From Onthophagus taurus (Eukaryota > Arthropoda > Insecta > Coleoptera > Scarabaeidae): DNA of 64,000 nucleotides. The stretch lies in NCBI RefSeq assembly GCF_036711975.1, contig NC_091968.1:248001-312000 (forward strand), written 5' to 3'. The notes under the pieces were generated by a model. The model made no database searches. It saw only the letters and a program-made list of their open reading frames with translations, and had not been told where the DNA came from. This document shows, in pieces, positions 11,607 through 23,800 of this stretch; positions within the stretch are counted from its first letter, which is position 1; each line of letters opens with the position of its first letter. The translations under genes and the position numbers were made by a program.

Positions 11607-12371
11607 CAGGGTCAGTCAAAAAGTTATGACGAAACCAAGTTGTGTTTTCTTTAGTGGAACATCCTGTATATTATTCCATATTTCGGTTCATCTCGAAATT
11701 CTAAACAAATTCATGTTGCATATCGTAAACCTAAACTTAACCGTTTTCGAGATATTGAACTTTGAAAATCGCTCTTATAAATTATTACCAAGGACAGTAG
11801 AATCTAACAGGACTGCCACATCCATTGTATTTTTGTAGCCCACTGCGGGTTGGTTGCCCGCAGTCTACGTCACAGTATTTGCCACGCCTGGTAACTGTTT
11901 GTGTTTTTAGAGGTTATATGATAGACATTAATACGTCTAAAAACATAAAACTTCAAAAATAATATGAATACGTCTACGATATAACCTCTAAAAGCACACA
12001 GCAAACGCATAGACTATAACAACAGCTGGGCGTGGAAAATGGTGTGAAGTAGTTTGTGGGCAGGTTGTCACAACAATGGATGTAGCAGTCTGTTAGATTC
12101 TACAGTCCTTGAATTATTACACAAAAATATTTTTGTCGATTATGTTCATAATTCATCAAGGTACCTTTGAAAGTTTCTTACCTCCATAGCAACGTAGTGG
12201 CATAACAAACGTCAAAAATGTATGGATGGAAAACGGTTAAGTTAAGGTCTATGATGTGTTAAATGAATTTTGTTTAGAATTTCGAGATAAATTGAAATAT
12301 GGAATAATATACAGAGGTGTTCCATTAAAGAAAACGTAATTTTGTTTCGTCATAACTTTTTGACTGACCTG
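11607..12371. mobile_element. Fold-back element F2 with a MITE in its loop
   Basis: CAGGGTCAGTCAAAAAGTTA at 11607 is mirrored by TAACTTTTTGACTGACCTG ending at 12371, each bounded by TA. The left arm runs to 11788 and the right arm from 12112. The 323-bp MITE occupies the loop. There is no transposase. The TA target site suggests mobilisation by a Tc1/mariner transposase. Confidence 0.8.
11789..12111. mobile_element. 323-bp MITE, copy 2 (CAAGGAC ends)
   Basis: The inverted ends are CAAGGACAGTAGAATCTAAC and its mirror image, and AATTATTAC is duplicated on both sides (11780-11788, 12112-12120). The element is exactly as long as the copy at 59633-59955 but lies in the opposite orientation. A second inverted pair inside (AGAGGTTATAT with ATATAACCTCT) makes it strongly self-complementary. 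Ends in CA/TG and 8-9-bp duplications suit the P or hAT groups; the superfamily is not settled. Confidence 0.85.
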
Positions 12372-12876
12372 TATACTTAATTTGTCTTTATTGTTTCCGT
12401 TTCCATACATATGAGCGACCTGTATACAGGATTGGGTGGTGTTTTGAATGAACTCTGACTTCAAATACTTATAATGTGCATGTATGACGTTTCTATAAAG
12501 TGAAAGTGGTTCGAATAGCAGTCCTCATTGACCAGCACCTCAAAAGCTGGATTGATTGAATGACCCCATGAAAAAGCAAACTATCTGTCTATTCCTGGTA
12601 CCAGCAAAATATTCATATGGTCATTTTCAGAACATATAATCTTGTCAAAGGCAGAAATAAAATATTTTGCACAAAGGATAATTTTCATCAAACATCTCAT
12701 GAAACTAAAGATTAATAATAATTACCTAAAGAATTTTTTTTAGGTTATGTTACAAAGTTAATTATTAAAACAAATTACATTATAAGCTCTTTATTAATAC
12801 AAAATCGTGTTCTATTTTTCTTACTTAATATTATTAAATCATAAATAAGGTATTTATAAAAATATTGAACTCTTTG
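12372..12876. other. Downstream flank of ZCCHC10
   Basis: The part nearest 12876 is the probable 3' untranslated region of ZCCHC10. Nothing else is recognisable. Confidence 0.45.
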
Positions 12877-13311
<435 letters not shown>

Positions 13312-13589
13312 GATTACTGATTACAACATTTTTTTCTTATGATTAAATTTTTATTAGGTTATTTGGTAAGCGTCAAGCAATAATATGGTGGAGACATCTA
13401 TTAATGATGAACGAAAGTTGAGTGGCTTAATTTTTTTTCGCTATGAGCGCCATCTGTAAGAAATTAATGATTTGTTTAAATTATTAACTATTAAATTGTT
13501 TATGAAATGAATATAATAATATTAATACATTAATATTTTTATCTTTATGTTGATGTTTCTGTTATTTTTTATTTTAATTTGAAATAATT

Positions 13590-14110
13590 GAGATGGGTTT
13601 CTGCGCCGCGACGCCTAATTTTTGATCAGTAGATGGTTCGAAGTAGCAAGTGCGTCGGCGCTTTGATCCCCCACCTAGACTGGACGTCGGTTCGGCGGCG
13701 GCGCCTCGACGTCCCCCCTAGTAGTAGTCGTCGCCGGAGCGCTGCCGCCGTCGCACGCCGCCCCCCGGTGCGCCCCTCGATGTGATTTCACACAGTGTAA
13801 TAGAAGGAGCTTTTTCGTTCCAAGGTGATTGAGATGCGATCGTTGGCCTCGCGTCGCGCTGCCGCAGCCGTCGTCGTCGCCGCCGTCGGTTCCGTGCCTA
13901 GACGCCGTTACTGCTGCTGCCGCCGAAGCCGCCGCCCCCCGATGAGCAGAGGAGTCGCCGCCGATGATGCCGTCGTAGTCGTGCGCGCCGTCGCCCTCGG
14001 AAATGTCGCGGCCCCGCGTCACCAATAGACGCGCTGCCGACGCCGCCGCCGCCAACGTCGTCGACGCCGCCACCGCCACCACTATGCACGCCGCCGAGGT
14101 CACGTAAGCA
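13590..14110. promoter_or_regulatory. GC-rich, CpG-rich block between ZCCHC10 and DGK theta (probable promoter or 5' UTR)
   Basis: Base composition changes sharply here from AT-rich to strings of GCC, CGC and GTC triplets with many CpGs. The block lies between two divergently transcribed genes. Long open frames on both strands are a result of the triplet bias and encode only Ala/Arg/Val/Gly runs. The block most probably holds the DGK theta promoter and untranslated first exon; no TATA box or defined start site can be assigned. Confidence 0.5.
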
Positions 14111-14687
14111 AAAGTGAACAAGCTTAAAAAAAACAAAAAAGAAAAAGAAACAAAAAAAAGCCCTCCTCTTTAAATAAAGGAATAAACATAAAGGAATAAG
14201 AAGAGAAAAGCGTCTTTTCTTTTCCTCACTTTACGTGTATAATACTGTTATTGTATTATGTAAAGGAGGAGCCCCCTTCGAGACACACAGACATAAATAC
14301 ATATATAGCATAGAGAAAAAGGATAAAAAGAGAGGTGATAAAGCGGATGAACGAGCGAGCAAAAAGGATGGTGGTTTGTCGTCACGTCACCGCGACCCTC
14401 TTCTAAATAACTAACATAATACAACATTTAAAAAATCAACAACAATAACAAGTCAGATTTCTTTTAATTGTTTCTTTCTAACCTAAACCAACAAAAGTAA
14501 AGAGACGAGGATAAAGAAAACCATTGACATCCAAAAGATACAAAATAGTTTTTCTTTTATCGTCTCGGTAAAAAAAAGTGGTGGAGGAGGAGGACGAGGA
14601 GGAGGTGGAAGAGATTGAAAAGCACAAGAAGGTGGTGAAGGAAAAGAAGAAAGTACGAAGAATAAGAAGAAGGAAGCCGCCGTTACA
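14111..14687 (+). other. Probable 5' untranslated region of DGK theta
   Basis: The sequence is purine-rich close to the start codon, with GAGGAGGAGG-type runs at 14580-14660, and CT-rich or AT-rich before that. No upstream coding exon is convincing. The stretch leads without a splice signal into the ATG at 14688. Confidence 0.45.
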
Positions 14688-14874
14688 ATGGCGGCTCATG
14701 GGGTTGTCACGTCGGTTGGTGCCATCGAACAACAATCGCACCACCATCAAACGACGACGACGACGCCCCAGCACGGCCACACCTTCGGCAAAAAGACCTT
14801 CCACAAGCCGACCTACTGCCATCACTGCAGCGACATGCTATGGGGATTGATACAACAAGGATTTATATGCGAAG
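14688..14874 (+). CDS. DGKQ-like: DGK theta coding exon 1 (start of C1 domain 1)
   Basis: The ATG at 14688 opens [12 protein letters not shown], followed by a His/Gln/Thr-rich stretch and then [17 protein letters not shown], the first half of a C1 domain. The exon ends after GAA G at 14874 with donor GTAACA (phase 1). No upstream in-frame ATG precedes it without a stop, and the local purine-rich leader supports this start. Confidence 0.85.
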
Positions 14875-17800
14875 GTAACAAATTTCAATTTCCCGCTCAT
14901 TTCCTTATCTTCATATCGCAACCATGGCGTTAAGCTTTTTTCATTTCGAGAATTGAGGTCGCGTGGCGTCGCGACGCCTTCGGCTGCCATTTTGTTGTCG
15001 TCGACATCGTCATCGAAGCGCGCGTGCTCCATGGATTTCGGATAGAGGGCGTTGTGTCGACGTCGAGCAAATTTGGCCGAAAAGTTTTTATTTCCAATTT
15101 AATTTATTTCTTTGTTTAATGAAGTTGCAAAAAAAAAAACTATAAAAAGTGCAATATATTTTAGGTTTTACGTTTAGTTTTTAACAGCTTGGGATCTTTA
15201 TATGTATTGTTTTGTATGGGCTGTAATTCGTGTCTTCGAGTACGAAATTTTGTAGATAACAAACAAAGCGCAGTTTAATCTTTGCTAATTTCCAATACCT
15301 TCTTCACTGTATACACTTACCATTTTGGGCATTTTCTTGTTGGGATACCGTTTAAACACCATTCGCGCTTCATTTTGCCATATCAGTGCCATCAGACTAC
15401 CAGCTCAGGTGAACAGAATCTCAATAAAACTCCCAATGACCTTCCTCAAGGTTATGGTCGTTATTAAGACAAGTTACAGACGATGTTAACAAGTGTTGGA
15501 GATGCTTCTGAAAAAGACAAACCACGATATGGAAATGTGTCAAAGACAATTCTTAGAAAGTTAACCAATGACATTGAATGGTCAAGGTTGTCAATAAATT
15601 GTGGTAGGATAAATGAGAGATTTACATTATATTGTGTACGATTTGGCTGCCACGGACATCGCAACCATAGAGAAAATGATGTAGAGTCAGTTTTGATCTC
15701 CTCAATTGGATCTGTGACTTGCATACAACACTGCGGCACCACACGGACTTTTTGTGAATCCTTCCAGTACAATTTCTGATAAATTATTTCGTACTATTAG
15801 ACAAGATCTGGTTAACCGTTTCATCGTCTTTAGTACAAAAACAGCAAAGAGAGCCCCGCTGCAGCCTGTTTATGGGCTTGTGGTCTAAACAGGTTGACTG
15901 TCCCTTAATCTACTGGAGTGTAATACAATTACATGACGATGCCTTCTCTTTGTATGCTAAATGATTGCAGCAATTTCCACCAAATTAGTGAAATCCAAGT
16001 AGATAGTAAAAGTCTTACCTCCAATGTTAGATTTTTTTAATCAAGTTTGCATACAATTTTATGACGATTAACTCAGAATGTTTCACAGAAATATTTTTAC
16101 GTCTTTTAGTTTAACGTGTTATTTTACTTAAAATTATGGTATCATAAACATCCATGTTATTTGTAACTATACTGCGATATAGCGTTGATACAAAAATTAC
16201 ATGGATATTTAATACAATATAAACCATTGAAAATATATAAAATAATCTGGAACATTGATAAGTTAACTGCGGTTTTGATATAATCGTTTCATGCACCACA
16301 TCCATAACCGCATTTTCCTTTCTGATAACCAAAAATTATTTAATTAAAAATTTTATGATATAAAAGTATCATATTTGTTGATGAGATCCATCTCGAAATG
16401 TTAAGAAAAACGCAACAGATAGAAAACTGCCGCCGCCGCTGGAGTCCGCTTTGTGGGTGGGTGGGGTATCCTATCCCGTTGGTATCGATCGTCGCGAACT
16501 GCCGCGTACGCTTCCCGTAATCGGGACGCACGTCATTGCTATGACGTCAGAGGAGCGAACGGGAACGAGGCGAACGCTACGAGCGTGTGGCCGAGAGAGA
16601 ACGAATATGGGAGTTCGTCCGCTTGCCTTCCTCGCCTGCCTCTTAGGACTGGAACTCCACACTCCGCGCCGCGTCGTTTGACCCAATTCCAGAACCAATT
16701 CTTATCTAAACGGTGTTCCAAAATCTCTCCTTTCCCCTCATTCCTTCATCTCTCTCCCGATATTCCCATCTATAAGTAAGTATTCTATTCTATTATTTTC
16801 TATATAGCTTTATGATTAATTATATATATATATATATATATGTATGTATAATATATACATATTATATACAAGTTCGGTTTTTATCTGTATTTAATAGTAA
16901 AAGTTTGTTTTGACCGATATTTTGTTTCCTGCTCTTTCGGCAAGTCTTTGGAGTGTGGCTTTTGCCGAGAGTCCAAAGCGGTGGTGGACGGAGGTGGCTG
17001 TTGCTGCTGCTCCTGCTTCGGCTTTGGCAGGCCACTGGATCAATAGCGCCCAGACTACGGACACAGTTGTAGAGAGTATTTGCGATGAGCCCTCATCGCT
17101 ACATATTTGAAACTCCTAAAAACGGATCAACCTTATTTTGAAAATTAATTTTAAAATCGAATTTCTCAATAATGCTAAATTTATTCTTCGAAAATTAGAA
17201 CAAAATCAGAATATATATTTTTCTGTATAAAGCTGTATATACAATATTGTATTAATTTCTATAACGAGGATACAGATTAATGATGACTGATCATTTCTTG
17301 TAGCCTAGCTTGGAGGCTATAGATCTTAAGAACATGTAGTTCCAGAAAGATTGTTGTGTTGGGGGCTGACTGGAGAAGTTCTGCCGATTGTAGTAGGAAA
17401 AGATGGACGAGGCAAAATTATTATTACTTAAAATAAAATCCCTTTCAGGTATTTGTTAATCATTATTAGTATTGCTGCCGGGCTGAGGAGAGCGGCCTCT
17501 TTCGTCACCGCGACCTATAAGATCTGTTGTAACTTTAGCCTTCCAAAAGTTTAGGGCAAATGTAGGTCCTTAATGAACCTTAGTATTGCTCCAAGGTCCT
17601 GTTTCTTTATGTCGGTAGGTGTCATAAGAGCTTTACCGAAAATTTTGTGTCTTAGGCGGCCTCTGGCGACGCAATTACACAGTATATGTTCAGCCATTTT
17701 TGACTCGTTGCAAGGTCGACAAGTTTGATTAGATCCCCTTAGATCCCCTTTGCTGAGGCATAAAATCTCTTTAGTTTTGTTTTGCGACGGAGTTATCATA

Positions 17801-20800
17801 CTCTTTGCTTGTCTATGACCTGGAAGTTCTTTCCAGCGTAAGGCTACCTTTGCCCTCAATGTTGCTCTGACCTGGAACCCACCATAGAGCAAAAGTATTG
17901 CCCCTGGTGAGTTCTCTCAGGTTGTTGGTACACTCACTAATCCGTGCGCAGTCACACGTGTATGCCTGAATTGCCTTTAGGGTGGCCCAACTGCATGCGA
18001 AAATGTTTATGGATGCACCTTTCTGTCCCTTTTGTAGGATCAAAGCGGTGCAGAAGTTTTTAGCAAGTACTTCTACTTGAAAAATGGTTATGTCCGAGCT
18101 GAGGGGCAATTTAATGCGGCTATTTGTTCCACTAATATCCACGCCTACTCTGGATTCAACTGTCTTTGAAGCATCCGTGTACCAGGCAAGGGCTTCTCTT
18201 TTTAGATGAGGTACACCCTTCGTCCATTCATCCCTGCTTCTAAATATGACCTTATACGGCTGGTCGAAATTGTATTCTATCGGTATAAGGTCCATTTGAA
18301 TTACAATCAAGTGATTTAGACATTGGTCCTTGAAGATTTAGAGGTGTCCTTTGACGTTACCCTGCGTCAGTTTGAGCGAACAGCATGTTTTCAATAAGGC
18401 ACTTAAAACTGCCTTCTTTTGTATATATAAATGAAGTGATGTGAGATCAAGTAGGGCTTCAAGAGCAGCCGTCGGACAAGATCTCATCGCTGGATTTGTG
18501 CCAGCTGTTGTTGTGTCTTATGATTTGTTTTTGTCCACCAAACCAGTGATGCATAGGCGACCATGGGTCTGATTATTGTTACGTATTCGTGATTTATGAC
18601 CCCAGTTTCTTCCGAGTTTAAAACTCCTAGGTATTTAACTTCTGTTTTGAGGTTAATAGTTCTGCTTTCAATGGAGAATGTTGTCAATCGTAGCTTCCTC
18701 CTCTGAGTGAAAGGGACTATTTAGACTTTGTTTGGATTGATGCTGAACTGACTAGGGCTTTCTGCATTAGTTGAGTTATGATTGTGTCATATTTACCTCA
18801 GATTGTCATCAGCATACCTCCGAATCACGAATCCATTTTTTGTTAAGGTGTTCATTAAGTCATCAACTACCAGGCACCATTTTATTAACCACAACTCGAT
18901 TTAAAGCACGGATAATCCATCTGATTCAAGAAATCTCCAGTATTTTTTTACATAATTACTTTTCCATGGCATTTGTATTTATGTAAAATCCATTACGGTT
19001 GTGTTCAACGAGAACTTTGGCTTGTTCAGAAACTCCCCTATTTTTCATAATTTTAATCATTTTGTATAGAATTTCTGCTTATGTATTGTCTACATGGTTT
19101 TAGCATCAAGTGAACCTTATTTGCCCTATTTTGCAATGATAAATCCAATTTTGTTTGTATTTTTCTTTTGTTTGTACTCACAAGCAGCGGTTTAGAGGCT
19201 TCGAATATTTATGCGGCTATTTTTTGCACACTTCAACTCAACAATTACTTCTTGCAATGTAGCAATAAACCCAGTTAAATAAACTGCTTGATGTTTTATT
19301 TATTAAATATTTACGGAAAGATTTCAATCATTACTGCGATCGGTGTTGTTTACTTACTCGCGTATCTTGCTGCCTACTATATTAAATAAATTATGCCCTA
19401 TTCACGTTTATTTAGTGACCAAAACAAGCCTGAATGAAAATTTTATATTTAAAAAGTTGTTTACCATAAAATAATTGCCTTAATTAACACTTTTCTTATT
19501 ATTTTTATTTCAGTTTGTAACTTTGTGGTCCACGACAGATGTTTAAAAACGGTGGTGTCTCCATGTTCGAGCATAGCGGCCTGTTTGATAAAGGTAAAAA
19601 TAAATGTTTTGATTTTTTTATTAATTATTTGTTGATTTATTACGTTATATAGAACCCAGTGGCACATTGTTGGTCGGAAACGTTCCATCATAAACGCAAG
19701 TTTTGCAACGTTTGTAGAAAACGATTGGATGACAGCGAATCGATTCATTGCGAAAGTAAGAACTTTACAATTAACAATATTTATTAACTGATTTAATTTT
19801 TAGTTTGTGAATACTACGTGCACACGGAATGTCAAGATTTCGCGGTGGCTGATTGCAAGGAGAATGCCACTTATCATCCGGGAAAAAGGATAACGAACGT
19901 CCACCACGAACACCACTGGCGAGAAGGCAATTTACCTAGTAACTCCAAGTGCGCACAATGCAAGAAAACGTGTTGGACGTCCGAATGTCTTTCCGGTTAC
20001 AGATGCGAATGGTGTGGCATTACCGTAAGTATCACCTTTAACTTTACCTTAAATTATCTCAATAAGAGTTATTTTTGGATTCTAGTGTCACGCCGTTTGC
20101 CACCTAAGCATTCCCCAAAATTGCACGTTTGGTATTTTGGAGCCGATATATTTGCCGCCTCACGCGGTTAGCATACCAAGAACGGAAGTTCCAATGGAAG
20201 CCATAATCGGGGTTCAAGTAAGAAGAAAAGACACATTATCCCGTGAGTATATTTCCTCAAACAAATCAAAAATAAATTTTGATGAAACGTTTCCTTCTCT
20301 CTCTCAGTTAGAGATTTTGAATTGAGAGGATGAATAGCACATAGTGTCCTCCTTATCGGCTTTATTCGTTTGACACAATAGGGGGCATCGATTTATACGC
20401 TCCGAAAGACAAAAGCGGCCCTTTCGGCCAGACGTTAAACCGTTGTTGTTGTGTCCACGTCGCCCTAGTTGTGCCATTCGAAGACTTTAGATATAACGAC
20501 TTTAGACATTCTCTATGCGAAGGAAACCAGATTGTTTATTTTATCAATTCAAAACTAGTATTAAAAAAATAACCAAATCAAATCGAACGAAAAGCTGCAC
20601 ATTATAGCTTTTATCTTCCCCTTGATTTCCTCTTTTGTTTTTCAAGATAACAAGCGCATGATGATTTTGCAGTCGAACGCCCCCAGAGGCCTTCTCGGGC
20701 CTTTTCAAAGGGTCTTAAACTCGTTCTCCCCGGGTCTTGTTACTTTAGAGGTATTTTTGTTTTCGTTTTTTTTTATTTTCTTAAAAATTAACACTATGTG

Positions 20801-23800
20801 CTTTTGATTGACTTGATTCAATTTTAATTTAACCATCTTTTTTAAAAGATCTTAACATATTGCTCATTAAATACAAAAAGGCATACCAAAATTTAAAACA
20901 TGACATTTGGATCACATTTTTGCAATTAAACGATTTTGAGATTTTTTTAAATTGTATTTAAGGAACGATATCATCTTAAATACCGAGCATAACCTAGAAA
21001 AGTGAGACTTAATTTGTTTTTAGCTCGAAGTATATCGGAAGAATTTAGCAGCGGAGACAACCGGTACCGCGACAACGAAGATTACCAACAATCCTCACAT
21101 CCATCAAGTCAAGCGAAGGACCGCGACAAACAAAACAAGGAGAAAGAGGATCGCGATGAAGAAGTGATTAAGGTGTACGATGGGAATAGCTCGTTGCGAA
21201 GAAGGATTTTTCAGACGATCGTCGTTTCGAGACAGGCCACTTTAACGCAACTTTTGACGGTGTCTTTACGGGCGTTTCATATCACCAAGGACCCAAGCTT
21301 TTTCCATCTAACCGATTTGTACTCACCCGATGAGGTTAGGTTGCAAGATCCAACCCCGGTGTTGAACTTGCATAGAAAGGAGGGAAAGAGGCCAGCAATA
21401 TTTCTCAGATTTAAGTAAGTTAAATAGGTACAGGGTGTCCCAATTTCGATGTCCGCATAGGCTATCTCCGAAACTAAAAGAGATAGAAAAAAAGTAGCTT
21501 ACATGTCACGATCTGGTTTTTCGAGAAAATGTTAATGCCGAAAACTCCGAACAGCTATCGTCTTTTGTTTTCGCCCTATCGGCAAAAACTGCAAATTTTG
21601 CGAAAACAACAATCGCGAATATCTCACTTATTATCAAAGATGGAGTATTATAAATAAAACATTCTATGGGCAACTTTTTACAAAGAATTCAGTGGCGTAG
21701 GTAGAATTTTTTTCTCATCTTTTATTTTCGAGATTTTAGACGTAACTTTATTTTTTTAAATGGAAACCATAGTTGGCTATGACCTAAAATAATTTGTTAT
21801 TTTTTTCTGATAACCAATATATATAGTTTGTGGGGTATATTTCTTATAGTTATTGAATAATTAACAAAAATTCATTTTATTCTATCTAAAACTATTGTAT
21901 GTAAACTGACCGGCAAAAAAAACCGGCCACTAAAATTTTACCACAATTTCAAAGCTGGGTTTCTCACGAACCACTCAGTCGATTTTGATGATTCCTTTTT
22001 TGATCGAAAGGTTTATTCTTCTGTAATTATCCTGCGATAGAAATTTTTATTCGGATATTAATTTGAGCATATACAGGGTGCAAGAATGAGAAAAACATTT
22101 TTTATCGAAATTTGTAATACCCTGTGGGGTGCAGATGCTACAACAGAGGGTTTTAACTGGAATCAGACGGTAACCCAATCTTTTCTGAACATTTTGTTTT
22201 TTTATTCACTCTATTATCTCTGTTACTAACGAAGATGCAGTGTTTTAAAGCGAACGCTTGTGAAAACAAGACAAACAAGCATACAAAATCTAAGGTGGCT
22301 CGCTAGGTAGAGTATGTCAGTTGTTTCGAATAGTAAATTTCGAATAGTAAATTAAATTTGTTTTCTTGTTTATGTGTCCTTGTTTTTACCGCATATTAGA
22401 ACTGAGAACAGATGTTTACAATAATGAAGGACGTACGCAATTCTGTAATTCTAAGAAAATGTAAGTGCTTCTGTAAAACTGTTTCGGGTGCCCAGTTTTA
22501 ATTTTCAAGGTCAGTGATTTAAGGCGCCACTTTTAACAATGATTAGAATTCTGTATAGGCTTCTTTGGAAATTCCCAGCCACACCATCACAGAACCACCA
22601 TCGAAACTTTCGCGTTTCATAATTGTATAGTCCACAAATCTCTCATTTCAACGTCTTCATATTCGCTCCTGACTATTGGGTGATAGTAGACAAAACCACT
22701 ACTCATCCGTAAAAAGGACCTCCATTGCACTACTCATTCCTCTATTGCTCCCAATTCATATGTAAGCGAGCAGATTGAAGACGCGCACGTCGATATCTAG
22801 GAAGCAGCCTCGGCCCTTTGGCAGCCTTCTTGCAGCCAGACCAGTTCTAGCAAGTTTTCAGCGAATGGTTCTCTCACTGACATCAACAACACGCACCATT
22901 TGAAGACGATGCTGAGCCTATGCAGCTGTCGTTCTACGATTGCTTAGAACAATAAAACGATCACCAGCTACTATTGTCACTCATCTCGTTTTCACAGGCG
23001 ATCGCTTTAAAATGCTGCATCTTCGTTAGTAACAGAGATAATAGAGTGAATAAAAAAAGAAAATGCTCAGAAAAGATTGGGCTACTGTTTGATTCCAGGT
23101 AATACCCTCTGCTGTAGCAGCTGCACCCCACAGGGTGTTACAAATTTCGAGAATAAAAGTTTTTCTCATTTTTCTCACCCCGTATATGCTCAAATTAAAA
23201 TCTGAACGAAAATTTCTATCGCAGGATTATTACAGAAGAATCAACCTTTCCATCAAAAAAAGAATCATCAAAATCGAATGCGCGGTTCGCGAGAAAGCCA
23301 GCTTTGAAGTTGTGGCAAATTTATAGTGGCCGGTTTTTTTTGCCGGTCAGTTTATTTAAATGTTAATGTTGTTATGGTGATAACCATACCATGATGGAAA
23401 ACATTGTTTCCAACTATTGCCAAAGTTTGTAGTAGTATTTAAAAATTCACTAACAACTCTGGCATTATGTGCTGGTGCTCCGTCATATTGAAAATATATC
23501 ATTTGAGACATATTTAATGGGAAATTGTCGATGAAAGCCTCAATGTGCTGCCTTAATATATTGAGGTATTTACCTGAGTTTAAGTTTTTATGGTAGATAC
23601 TATATGCCAAATATCCATTATCTAAAAACGCACACCATACATTGAACCCCAATCTTCTTTGAACATTCAGAGACTTCATCGGTCCAGATGATATTTTGAA
23701 CAAACAGCACATTATATAATTTTTCTAAATATCATCTACAAAATTCTAACCTTAGATCAACATCTCCGGCACGTAAATAATGAGTAAGCCCAGCTTTGTA

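Larger units (their letters stand above)
14875..19513 (+). other. DGK theta intron 1
   Basis: The intron is 4.6 kb long. It holds a GC-rich block with a CRE (16437-16790), an AT microsatellite near 16830-16865, and a minus-strand non-LTR retrotransposon fragment (about 17455-18830). A segment at 15464-15779 is open in two frames on opposite strands but matches no family I can name. The rest has no visible content. Confidence 0.7.

Noticed and set aside
13675-14136. Long overlapping frames on both strands, one with a hydrophobic start
   Set aside because: They result from GCC/CGC/GTC triplet bias and give low-complexity protein only; the location suits a promoter or 5' UTR.
15464-15779. Frames open on both strands, considered as a piggyBac-like transposase remnant
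   Set aside because: A few residues ([11 protein letters not shown]) are suggestive, but no catalytic motif, terminal repeat or TTAA site supports it.
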